Shown: positions 52,052 to 60,023 of the stretch, in pieces | Position numbering within the stretch: the stretch's first letter is position 1 | Layout of the letters: each line of letters starts with the position of its first letter | Source of the DNA: Spirochaetota bacterium | GTDB taxonomy: Bacteria > Spirochaetota > Spirochaetia > Treponematales > Rectinemataceae | DNA length: 64,000 bases | Reading direction: 5' to 3' | Assembly: GCA_029265255.1 (NCBI GenBank) | Contig: JAJUJQ010000001.1 | Span: forward strand, 372,001 to 436,000 | Position numbers and translations under genes: made by a program | Notes under the pieces: generated by a model | What the model saw: the letters and a program-made list of their open reading frames with translations, nothing else | The model's database searches: none | What the model was told of the DNA's origin: nothing

Positions 52052-54862
52052 CTATAAATGCATCTCTCCCCATGAATGACCTGCTTCGACACTGACCCGC
52101 AAAGGCACCGACAGGGTAACGGCATGTTCCATCTCATCCTTGATACATTGCATTGCATCAGAAACCAGCGCTTCTGGTGCCTCGAATATAAGCTCGTCAT
52201 GAACTTGGAGGAGCATCCGCACATCCGGCATCTTATTCTCAAGCATATTGCGTACCCTTATCATGGCGATTTTCACAATATCCGCGGCAGTTCCCTGAAT
52301 GGGGGTGTTGACGGCGACACGCTGCGCAGCCTGCTGCTCGGTTTTATTCCTTGATTCGATTCCGCTGATTTTCCGCTTTCTTCCAAAAAGGGTGGAAACC
52401 ATGCCGGTTTTCTGTGCTTCCTCAATGGTTCTTTTGATGAAATCGGCAATTCCTCTATATGTCGAAAAATAAGAATCGATAAATTCCCGTGCTGTTGCGT
52501 TGGGAATCCCCAGATCGCGCGCAAGCCTGAACGCACTCATGCCATAAATGACACCGAAATTGATGGTTTTCGCGATGCGTCTGCGGTCGGCATCAACATC
52601 GGCTTCGGGGATGCCGAATATCAACGCAGCTGTGCGCTTGTGAATATCCACTCCTTCTCTGAATGCTTTCAGCAGATTGGGATCCTGTGAGAGATGAGCC
52701 ATTACCACCAGCTCGATTTGGGAATAGTCGGCTGAAATCAGCGCCCAGCCAGGTTCCGAGACGAATGCTTCACGGATTTTACGCCCTTCTTCATCCCTGA
52801 TGGGAATGTTCTGGAGATTTGGGTCTCTGCTGGAAAGCCTTCCAGTTGAAGCGCCTGTCTGGACATAGGTTGTGTGTACTCGGCCGTGGGCGCGGGCAAG
52901 CTCGGCAAGGGGCTCGACATAGGTATTTCGAAGCTTGGACAGAAGGCGGTGCTTGAGAATAAGCTGCGGGACCGGATCAAGGGGTGCGAGTTCCTCAAGT
53001 ACCGATGTATCAGTGGAATAGCCGGTTTTTGTATGCTTTTGAACCGGGAGCTTTCGTTCGGAAAACAGCACTTCTGCGAGCTGTTTGGGCGATCCTAGAT
53101 TAAATGGGTGTCCGACAAGCCGGAATACCTCTGATTCGATTCCTGCGAGACTTTGCTCAAGTTCCTTGCCGTATTCAAGGAGATGTACGGGATCCACACG
53201 AATTCCGGTTCGCTCCATTTCCGCGAGGATTGGGAGGAGTGGCATTTCAATATCGTAGAAAATGCGGTGGCACCCTGATGATTCGATTAGTGGGCTTAGC
53301 TTTTCGTAGAGACGGAACGCGAAATCCGCATCTTCAGCAGCATATTGGGTAGCCGTGGCAAGAGGTACATCGGCAAAGGTTCCGCCTTTCGGAACGATGT
53401 CTTCATACTCGATGCCCGATACGCCGATCCATCGACTGGCGGTCGAAGAAAGAGAGAAGGAAGGAGCGTCGGCATCGAGTACCCAGGCGGCAATCATGGT
53501 GTCAAAACAACGGATTTCTGCCTCTGTCCCCAAACCAGCCCGCTGATTTCGGGCGGATCTGGTCGAAAAACGGAGGTTCGGCGGCAATATTCCCGCGGTT
53601 ATCAGCACATGCAGATCAAATTTGAGGTTGTGCCCAATCAGCAGAATCCCAGATGTCAGGAGCTGTTTAAGAGCTTTGTAAGCGAGAGCAGGTGCAATGC
53701 AAGCAGTGTCGGGGTATGACAAAGGGATGTACCAGGCTTTGCCGGGTTCGAAACAGAGCGAAAACCCAATGATATGCGCTTGATATGGATCGAGCGAGTC
53801 GGTCTCGGTATCGAGCGCGCATACCCCTTTGGAGATGGCTGCCGCCACAAGATCGTTCAGCTCATGGTGATCGAGAATCGCGGAATAGGATACCTCCGGA
53901 TGATTTTGAATCTGAGACTGGCTGACAGAGGTCGTACTCGAAAAACCCTGCGATTCTGTGCTGTTTGCGGGGACGGAGGATTCTGTCCTGTTACGGAGGT
54001 AGCCAGGTATCAGACTTTTCATTTCATCCTTCAAGAAGAGTGGAGCAGCGGCATCCATGTTCAAGCGGATTTCCTGGAATTCCGAGTCTGCTAGGCTGAG
54101 TGGAACCGAATCGCAGAGGGTTATGAGCTGCCTTGAGAGAAACGCATCTTCCTTTCCTGATTCGAGCTTTTTTCGCAAGGATTCCGGGCGGATCTCATCG
54201 AGATGCTCGTAAATAGCATCGAGTGAACCAAAGGTGGTGATAAGACTGCGGGCAGTTTTATCACCGATTCCGCGTACCCCCGGAACATTGTCCGAAGCAT
54301 CACCTGTCAGCGAAAGATAATCGCGGATTTGCGATGGACTTACCCCCCATTCCTCAACAACCCCCTGCGCATCGATTTCTCGATAGGCAAAATTCTCTGC
54401 TGGTCTCAAAGCATAGACTGGACCACCCACAAGTTGGAGAAGATCCTTGTCTCCTGAGACAATGTAACACGGACGTCCTTCACTCTGGCAGCGATGAGCA
54501 AAGGTAGCAATGATATCGTCGGCCTCGTAGCCTTCACAGCGGATCGCTGGTATTTCAAGCGCTTTCAGAATTGTTTCGATTTTCGGAATCTGCGAGATGA
54601 GATCATCGGGCGTTTTCTGTCTGGTGGCCTTGTACGTGAGGAATTGCTTATGCCGAAAGGTTGGCCCTACTGAATCAAGCGCTGCTATGAAGAATTTCGG
54701 GGTCCGCTGTTCAAAAAGAGAAAATAAAAAACGAAAGAATCCAAAGACAGCCGATACATTTTCTCCTCTTGAATTATGAAGTGGCCGGCGGATAAAGGCA
54801 AAATAGGCACGATAGATGAACGCATATACATCGAGGATATATAGTGATTCCTTATCTGACAT
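52052..54862 (-). CDS. polA: DNA polymerase I
   Basis: 936 residues. The 5-prime exonuclease domain (1-290, with YILDVYAFIYRAYFAF and GYEADDIIA) is followed by a proofreading domain that looks active: ALDTETDS (Exo I), GHNLKFDLHVL (Exo II) and YAAEDADFAF (Exo III). Polymerase motifs: A ISADYSQIELVVMAHLSQD, B RRIAKTINFGVIYGMS, C LLQVHDELIFEAP. Two linkers carry extra residues encoded around GGGACRGAGG motifs (about 305-325 and about 455-470). The ATG at 54862 follows GGAG; an ATG at 54934 overlapping the J-domain gene is the alternative. Confidence 0.95.
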   Translation of the reverse strand: MSDKESLYILDVYAFIYRAYFAFIRRPLHNSRGENVSAVFGFFRFLFSLFEQRTPKFFIAALDSVGPTFRHKQFLTYKATRQKTPDDLISQIPKIETILKALEIPAIRCEGYEADDIIATFAHRCQSEGRPCYIVSGDKDLLQLVGGPVYALRPAENFAYREIDAQGVVEEWGVSPSQIRDYLSLTGDASDNVPGVRGIGDKTARSLITTFGSLDAIYEHLDEIRPESLRKKLESGKEDAFLSRQLITLCDSVPLSLADSEFQEIRLNMDAAAPLFLKDEMKSLIPGYLRNRTESSVPANSTESQGFSSTTSVSQSQIQNHPEVSYSAILDHHELNDLVAAAISKGVCALDTETDSLDPYQAHIIGFSLCFEPGKAWYIPLSYPDTACIAPALAYKALKQLLTSGILLIGHNLKFDLHVLITAGILPPNLRFSTRSARNQRAGLGTEAEIRCFDTMIAAWVLDADAPSFSLSSTASRWIGVSGIEYEDIVPKGGTFADVPLATATQYAAEDADFAFRLYEKLSPLIESSGCHRIFYDIEMPLLPILAEMERTGIRVDPVHLLEYGKELEQSLAGIESEVFRLVGHPFNLGSPKQLAEVLFSERKLPVQKHTKTGYSTDTSVLEELAPLDPVPQLILKHRLLSKLRNTYVEPLAELARAHGRVHTTYVQTGASTGRLSSRDPNLQNIPIRDEEGRKIREAFVSEPGWALISADYSQIELVVMAHLSQDPNLLKAFREGVDIHKRTAALIFGIPEADVDADRRRIAKTINFGVIYGMSAFRLARDLGIPNATAREFIDSYFSTYRGIADFIKRTIEEAQKTGMVSTLFGRKRKISGIESRNKTEQQAAQRVAVNTPIQGTAADIVKIAMIRVRNMLENKMPDVRMLLQVHDELIFEAPEALVSDAMQCIKDEMEHAVTLSVPLRVSVEAGHSWGEMHL
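53521..53980. repeat. Two GGGACRGAGG motif copies in polA
   Basis: CCTCTGTCCCC at 53521-53531 (sense to polA) and GGGGACGGAGGA at 53969-53980 (antisense). Both lie in non-conserved linkers. A partial ACGGAGGT follows at 53993. Confidence 0.7.
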
Positions 54863-54930
54863 TTTTTCGCTCCGACAGAAAAAGCTTTCTATCCCATCGC
54901 CAGCTGATGGAAACGCATCATTCGGTTTCA

Positions 54931-55479
54931 TCATGAGGACGAATGCCTGGCTTGTTCCCAGGTTTCAATCAGCTGGTAGGCAGCATTGATCTTTGCGCTT
55001 ATCGCGGTGGCTTTCTGCAAATTCTCTGCAGAAGATGTATGCCTGTCAGGATGGTGTTTTTTAAGAAGCTCTTTGTATCGAGCTTTCACCTCGGAAAATG
55101 GGCAGAACGGCTCAAGGCCGAGAAAACGGTATGCTTCCATGACTGCTTTCCGCTCCTGCTCCGCGTGATCCTCTGCTGCTCTTGACCACTGTTGACCGGA
55201 ACTACTTCCGAATTTCCCTGAAGTCTCACGAAACGCATCGCGAAAATCATCGGATCGGACTCGTTCCGAAAAGGGGCTGCTACGAGTAGTCTGGGAGCGC
55301 TTTTTTCTTTCTGTGTCATCCGGATTGAGATAATTTTCGAGCTCTTCCCATGCGTCGGCGAGATCAGGATCATGAAACATTCCAGATCTCTCTGAGCTTC
55401 TAATATCGACGTCCTCGCCCATGGCGGAAGAAAACCACGCGCGTACCAGTCTTTCGAGCCGCTCCAATATCTGATCCAC
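54931..55479 (-). CDS. C-terminal J-domain protein
   Basis: 182 residues, GTG start with GAGG 6 bases upstream. Residues about 110-175 form a J domain (FLGLEPFCPFSEVKARYKELLKKHHPDRHTS, with the HPD motif for DnaK). The N-terminal 110 residues are polar with Ser/Arg-rich stretches and no known domain. No G/F region or zinc fingers, so it is not DnaJ itself. It overlaps the possible long start of polA and shares its direction; its client is unknown. Confidence 0.85.
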   Translation of the reverse strand: MDQILERLERLVRAWFSSAMGEDVDIRSSERSGMFHDPDLADAWEELENYLNPDDTERKKRSQTTRSSPFSERVRSDDFRDAFRETSGKFGSSSGQQWSRAAEDHAEQERKAVMEAYRFLGLEPFCPFSEVKARYKELLKKHHPDRHTSSAENLQKATAISAKINAAYQLIETWEQARHSSS

Positions 55480-55553
55480 GATAAACCTCGCTCTTTATCC
55501 TGTGTAATGATACTATATTATCGCATGTGATGCACAAGGAGGGGGCATCCTGA

Positions 55554-56783
55554 GTGGTGGTGAAGAGAAATATACAAGAAATATTGCGTGGCAATTCCTC
55601 AAGCGGCGTTGAGGCAGAACGACCGCGACATCGTGAGCGCAAAACGCCGCTTCGATGTGTTGTCGTTGGTGGGCTTAACGTCGATTTCCAGGGGTTTACC
55701 GATACTCGGTTCAGGTTGGGAGATTCGAATCCTGGTACGATCCATGCAAGCCTGGGCGGAGTAGGGCGCAATATCGCCGAGACATTGGCTCGACTAGGCC
55801 TCTCTGTTGAGCTGATAACGGCCCTTGGTGATGGGGATGAATGGAACGATATCGTCGAACGTACCGAAAGGGTGGGAATACGGCTCTCTGCAAGCCCGAG
55901 AGTGGTAGGGGTGCCAATTCCGAGATATCTATGTATTCTGGAAAGGGACGGAGGTTTGATTGGGGCCGTATCAGACATGCGGGCTATGGACAATCTGACA
56001 ATCTCACATCTCGAATCCGCAATACCACTCTTCGAAGAATCATCATGCATCGTAGCGGATGGCAATCTTCCACAGCCCTGTATCGAATGGCTTGCTGATC
56101 ATTACGGTCGCATGGGGGAAGCTTCTGTTGGGGACGGAGGTGAGAAAAAGGTTGATTTAGCGAAACAAAATATCAGCAGCCATTCAGAGAGGATGAAAAA
56201 GCCGCTCTTAATTGCTGATCCAGTCTCGGCCAGCAAAGCAGTAAAATTCCGCCGGTGTCTCAGCGCATTTGATATTGTCAAACCAAATTTTGCAGAAGCC
56301 GCAGCAATCGCTGATAAAGTGGATTTGCTTCCTTCTATAGATAGCGCTAGAGCGATCATTGAATCCTTGCGAGCGCATTCCATGCTTCCGCGAGAGCTCT
56401 TTCTTTCCATGGGAGAGAAAGGAATGCTAGTAATATCCAATGATATTCAAGAGTTAGTAGAATTACCGCCTCTAATCCTCCGTCCCCCGCAAGTAAATCG
56501 TTCGGGAGCTGGAGACGCAGCGTGCGGCACATTGGCTTGGGCAGCGATATTGTCCAGATTCTATTCTGATGCCGGATTATCACATATTTCGAACCTCCGT
56601 CCCTCTCTCAAAGCGAAACTCGCCCTGAGCGCGGCGATATTGACGGCGGCCTCAATGCAGCCGACTGCCGAGGGCTTAAATGCTGCCCTTCTGTGCGAAC
56701 GCGCCGGATTCTGGTACCCTGAAGAAGCAGAAACTCTTAGGATACTTGCACAGGAGTATGCAAGCGCACAAAGATTTATTTAA
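55554..56783 (+). CDS. psuK: Pseudouridine kinase (PfkB family)
   Basis: 409 residues, about 90 longer than E. coli PsuK. A basic N-terminal extension precedes CVVVGGLNVDFQGF. NPGTIHASLGGVGRNIAETLARLG (residues about 60-83) is the PsuK-like substrate motif and NRSGAGDAACGTLAW near residue 320 carries the catalytic Asp. An extra segment (about 195-225, GDGGEKKVDLAKQ and after) precedes IADPVSASKAVKF. The GTG at 55554 follows AAGGAGG. Phosphorylates pseudouridine for the glycosidase encoded next. Four copies of the GGGACRGAGG motif lie in this gene. Confidence 0.88.
   Translation: MVVKRNIQEILRGNSSSGVEAERPRHRERKTPLRCVVVGGLNVDFQGFTDTRFRLGDSNPGTIHASLGGVGRNIAETLARLGLSVELITALGDGDEWNDIVERTERVGIRLSASPRVVGVPIPRYLCILERDGGLIGAVSDMRAMDNLTISHLESAIPLFEESSCIVADGNLPQPCIEWLADHYGRMGEASVGDGGEKKVDLAKQNISSHSERMKKPLLIADPVSASKAVKFRRCLSAFDIVKPNFAEAAAIADKVDLLPSIDSARAIIESLRAHSMLPRELFLSMGEKGMLVISNDIQELVELPPLILRPPQVNRSGAGDAACGTLAWAAILSRFYSDAGLSHISNLRPSLKAKLALSAAILTAASMQPTAEGLNAALLCERAGFWYPEEAETLRILAQEYASAQRFI
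55945..56603. repeat. Four GGGACRGAGG motif copies in psuK
   Basis: GGGACGGAGGTT at 55945, GGGGACGGAGGT at 56130 (both sense), CCTCCGTCCCCC at 56477 and AACCTCCGTCCC at 56592 (both antisense). Two face each way, in one 1.2 kb gene. Confidence 0.75.
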
Positions 56784-56846
56784 GAAACCTCGATATAGCG
56801 GCTTAATACACGCGTATGTATATTCGCAGAGCATGGAGGAGAAAAA

Positions 56847-57770
56847 ATGAATCGATATCTAGAAATTTCAAGCGAAGTAACAAGCGCCCTCGACGCAGGC
56901 ATCCCCATTGTCGCTCTCGAATCGACAATCATAAGCCATGGCATGCCGTGGCCCCGCAACCTTGAAACAGCGCTCATGCTCGAAGACATCATTCGTAGCG
57001 AAGGCGCGGTGCCTGCTACCATCGCAATCATCAATGGCAGACTCAAAGCAGGTCTTACGAAGGAAGAAATTACTGCGCTTGCTGATGGGAGCCTCGCCCC
57101 TCAGAAAGCATCACGCCGTGATATCCCTGCGCTTGTCGCCCGGAACGGGAATGGATCCACAACCGTATCCGGCACCATGATCATCGCACAACTCGCAGGA
57201 ATCCGCGTGTTTGCGACCGGTGGAATAGGCGGCGTACACCGCGGAGCTGAGCAGACCTGGGATATATCAGCGGATCTTGAAGAACTGGCACGAACTGACG
57301 TAGCAGTCGTTTGTGCTGGTGCAAAAGCGATACTCGATCTTCCCAAAACTATGGAATATCTCGAAACAAAAGGGGTTCCGGTCATAGGTTTTCAAACTTC
57401 GGAACTTCCCGCCTTCTACAGTCGAGAATCTGGTATTTCTCTTTCACTTCGATGCGATAACGTGATGGAAGTGGCACGGATTCTCGACGCCAAGTGGAAG
57501 CTAGGTCTTTCGGGAGGAGCGATCATCGCGAATCCGGTACCTGTCGATCACGCTATTGAAAGAAAGGAAATTGATGCTGCAATTACGCATGCGTTACTTG
57601 AGGCTGAAGGAAATGGCATCAAAGGCGCAGAACTCACACCGTACCTCCTGGCTCGAATAGCAGATTTGACAGGCGGAGAGTCACTTGAAACCAATGTTGC
57701 ACTAGTGGTGAATAATGCCCGACTTGCCGCGCATATTGCGGCTGCATATCAGATGCTTCAAAGAGAGTAA
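56847..57770 (+). CDS. psuG: Pseudouridine-5'-phosphate glycosidase
   Basis: 307 residues. Splits pseudouridine 5'-phosphate to uracil and ribose 5-phosphate. ALESTIISHGMPWPRN near residue 24, SGTMIIAQLAGIRVFATGGIGGVHRGAEQTWDISADL (quoted in part; near residues 110-145) and VSGTM-KAILDLPKTMEYLET are family signatures. GGAGGAG precedes the ATG. Follows psuK by 63 bases, the known pairing. Confidence 0.96.
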   Translation: MNRYLEISSEVTSALDAGIPIVALESTIISHGMPWPRNLETALMLEDIIRSEGAVPATIAIINGRLKAGLTKEEITALADGSLAPQKASRRDIPALVARNGNGSTTVSGTMIIAQLAGIRVFATGGIGGVHRGAEQTWDISADLEELARTDVAVVCAGAKAILDLPKTMEYLETKGVPVIGFQTSELPAFYSRESGISLSLRCDNVMEVARILDAKWKLGLSGGAIIANPVPVDHAIERKEIDAAITHALLEAEGNGIKGAELTPYLLARIADLTGGESLETNVALVVNNARLAAHIAAAYQMLQRE

Positions 57771-58097
57771 TCCGAACAGCGCATTGGGATAATCTGTCTG
57801 ATCGAGCGTTCGACCAATTTCCTTACTTGGCCTATTCAATAATTGTGCCGATTGGCGATTTATTGAAATGAAACTCGCAAAGAAGAGCATGTTACCGCCA
57901 CTATGATTTTCCCGTCAGTCTGTTAGATTGAACTTGACTATATTGAAAAATATAAAGAAAAACCTATGCTCTCTCTTGAGAAACAGTCATGCTGATGATA
58001 GTCTGAATTTGTTCCGTAGCAGAGGTTGTCTGACGCAAGGTTACAGCCAGTATGCATGGTATGGTTTTATTTTTTTGTTTGCCGAAGGGGTATGAAA
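57771..58097 (+). promoter_or_regulatory. Intergenic region with promoter for the FAH/AEC genes
   Basis: 327 bases between psuG and the FAH-family gene. TTGAAC (57926), 17 bases, TATAAA (57949-57954) is a good promoter and leaves a leader of about 135 bases. Upstream, TTCAATAA (57835) and TTATTGAA (57860) form an 8 bp inverted repeat, perhaps a weak psuG terminator. The leader has a T-rich tract (TTTTATTTTTTT at 58066-58077). I recognise no known riboswitch in it. Confidence 0.55.
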
Positions 58098-58868
58098 ATG
58101 AGAATAGTACGATGCAAGCACCAAGGAATGATCTATTATGGACGCGTCGAAGGCAGCGACATCGTTTTGTTCAAAAATGCTCCGACTGTCAGTGAACAGG
58201 GGCGTATCCAGTTCACTGAAGAAGCAGGACGGATTCCATTTTCCTTTGCTATCCTGCTGGCACCATGTGTCCCAGGCAAAGCGGTTTGTGTTGGACTCAA
58301 TTATAAAGATCATGCCATGGAACTTGGCCTTGCCCCTCCTCAGTCTCCTGTTTTATTCATGAAACCATCTACTTCCCTTATCGGTCCAGGAGATACGATA
58401 GTGTATCCTGACATGTCGCAGCGGGTAGATTATGAAGCAGAGCTGGTGGTGGTCATCGGGCGAAAAGCAGCGAGAATTTCCGAAGAGAAAGCCTTGGACT
58501 ATGTACTGGGCTATACCTGCGGGAATGATGTTACCGCCCGCGATTTGCAGCCGAAAGACGGACAATGGACCGTATCAAAATCCTTCGACACGTTCATGCC
58601 TCTAGGGCCATGGATTGAGACAGAGCTTGATCCGGCACATCTCTCTATAAAAGCCATTCTGAATGGAGAAGTACGCCAGTCTTCCCACACGGGCAATCTC
58701 ATTTTCTCAGTTCCGAAGCTGATTTCATATATTTCCCGCATCATGACACTTGAGCCAGGGGATGTCATCATGACCGGAACTCCTTCTGGAATCGGACCCA
58801 TGAAGAAAGGTGACCGTATTGCGGTCGAGATAGAAGGAATAGGAACACTCGAAAATATTGTCGGCTAG
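58098..58868 (+). CDS. Fumarylacetoacetate hydrolase (FAH)-family protein
   Basis: 256 residues with the FAH catalytic core: CVGLNYKDHAMELG near residue 62, VLFMKPSTSLIGPGD, the metal ligands in VDYEAELVVVIG (Glu pair) and the Asp in CGNDVTARDLQ, then SKSFDTFMPLGPW and MTGTPSGIGPM. Family members act as acylpyruvate hydrolases, oxaloacetate tautomerases or isomerases of aromatic breakdown. The ATG at 58098 is chosen for AAGGGG at 7 bases. It is followed after 14 bases by an AEC carboxylate carrier, which fits a keto-acid substrate. Confidence 0.88.
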   Translation: MRIVRCKHQGMIYYGRVEGSDIVLFKNAPTVSEQGRIQFTEEAGRIPFSFAILLAPCVPGKAVCVGLNYKDHAMELGLAPPQSPVLFMKPSTSLIGPGDTIVYPDMSQRVDYEAELVVVIGRKAARISEEKALDYVLGYTCGNDVTARDLQPKDGQWTVSKSFDTFMPLGPWIETELDPAHLSIKAILNGEVRQSSHTGNLIFSVPKLISYISRIMTLEPGDVIMTGTPSGIGPMKKGDRIAVEIEGIGTLENIVG

Positions 58869-58882
58869 GAGACAGCGTTGTA

Positions 58883-59797
58883 ATGATTTATTCAAGAGTC
58901 GCGTCGATTTTTCTTCTCATCGTACTCGGCTACGTTGCGACGAAGAGAAAAGTCATCATTCCTGCTGGAATACCTGCGATTTCCGATCTCGTGCTGTATG
59001 TCACGCTTCCATTTACCATCATCACAGGATTCGACAAATCGATCCCTTTTTCCATAGCAGGTGAGTTGCTGAAGATCGCGTTGTTAGCTTTTGCCGTTCA
59101 TCTTATAGCAATCGGAATATCTACGATCGCATATCGAAAGGTTGCCGACCCCAAGAGAAGGATCCTTTCCTATGTGACAGTTTTCTCGAACTGTGGTTTT
59201 ATGGGATTCCCTGTCGCAGAAAGCGTCTTTGGGAAAACCGGGCTCATGTTCGCTTCTATATATGTCGTAGTATTCAACATATTCATTTGGACCTGGGGAA
59301 TTGCGCTGTTTTCAGGAGGAAAGGAAACTCGCGATCGAACATCGATCTGGAAACGAGTGTTTCTGAATCCTGGCACTATAGCGGTTATAGTGGGGTTCAT
59401 CATCTGGATCCTCCCCTTTAGAATCCACGAGACCATATGGTATCCCATGCAGCTTGTAGCAAATGCGACAACTCCCCTTTCGATGATCGTGGTCGGGGCT
59501 ACTCTCGCGGCAAAGGGGGTGAAGGGGCTCCTGAGAGGGACAGAGGTTTGGATCGGCTCATTCATGCGGCTTGTGTTCATTCCTTTAGTAGTATGGGTTT
59601 TTTTCACCATATTCGATATTCGAGGACAGCCTGCACAGGTCGCAGGACTCCTCGCGGCAATGCCTGCGGCTGCCCAGAGTGTTGTATTCGCGGAACGTTT
59701 CGACGCCGATGTCGCTCTCGCATCTCGCATCGTATGTATAACGACTATCCTTTCGATGGCGACAGTTCCAGTGGCGGCGATGATGTTTGGAGCATGA
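58883..59797 (+). CDS. AEC-family membrane transporter
   Basis: 304 residues, ten likely transmembrane segments. ISDLVLYVTLPFTIITGF, VFSNCGFMGFPVAESVFG near residue 105 and LATTPLSMIVVGATLA-like (NATTPLSMIVVGATLA, near residue 196) are family motifs. Shares a transcript with the FAH gene. A second AEC gene lies at 3569; the two are not close copies. One GGGACAGAGG motif falls between helices (RGTEVWIGSF). Confidence 0.88.
   Translation: MIYSRVASIFLLIVLGYVATKRKVIIPAGIPAISDLVLYVTLPFTIITGFDKSIPFSIAGELLKIALLAFAVHLIAIGISTIAYRKVADPKRRILSYVTVFSNCGFMGFPVAESVFGKTGLMFASIYVVVFNIFIWTWGIALFSGGKETRDRTSIWKRVFLNPGTIAVIVGFIIWILPFRIHETIWYPMQLVANATTPLSMIVVGATLAAKGVKGLLRGTEVWIGSFMRLVFIPLVVWVFFTIFDIRGQPAQVAGLLAAMPAAAQSVVFAERFDADVALASRIVCITTILSMATVPVAAMMFGA
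59537..59548 (+). repeat. GGGACRGAGG motif copy in the second AEC gene
   Basis: GGGACAGAGGTT, sense, encoding GTEV between membrane helices. Confidence 0.6.
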
Positions 59798-59910
59798 GAC
59801 CCTTCGCTGATTTGCAGGCTTGCTCATGTGTGATGGGTCTGCGAAGAGATTTCGAAACAACTCACTGTAAAATATCTGCCTACTTCATGATAGCTTGAAG
59901 ATGCGGGCTA

Positions 59911-60018
59911 TTGACTTAATGCAATGGAATTGAAATAATAAAAACAACGCTTGGACGCACTGACGCCGAGACGTTGCCTTTTATACGACTCGTTCAGTCT
60001 GTCCTCCCTTGAAGGGAG
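59911..60018 (+). promoter_or_regulatory. Promoter and structured leader of the ECF transporter operon (candidate riboswitch)
   Basis: TTGACT (59911) and AATAAT (59934) with 17 bases between them form a probable promoter. The RNA would begin near 59945 with hairpin CAACG-CTTGG / CCGAG-A-CGTTG (loop 59955-59965). The loop bases ACTGA (59959-59963) can pair with TCAGT (59994-59998), forming a pseudoknot that competes with a local hairpin GACT-CGTTC-AGTC. CTCCC (60004) can then pair with the ribosome site GGGAG (60014), hiding it. No known riboswitch class was recognised. Confidence 0.45.
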
Positions 60019-60023
60019 TCTTC

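Noticed and set aside
55714..55735. GATTCGAATCC, reminiscent of a tRNA T-arm
   Set aside because: It is inside the psuK reading frame, and no acceptor, D or anticodon stem surrounds it.
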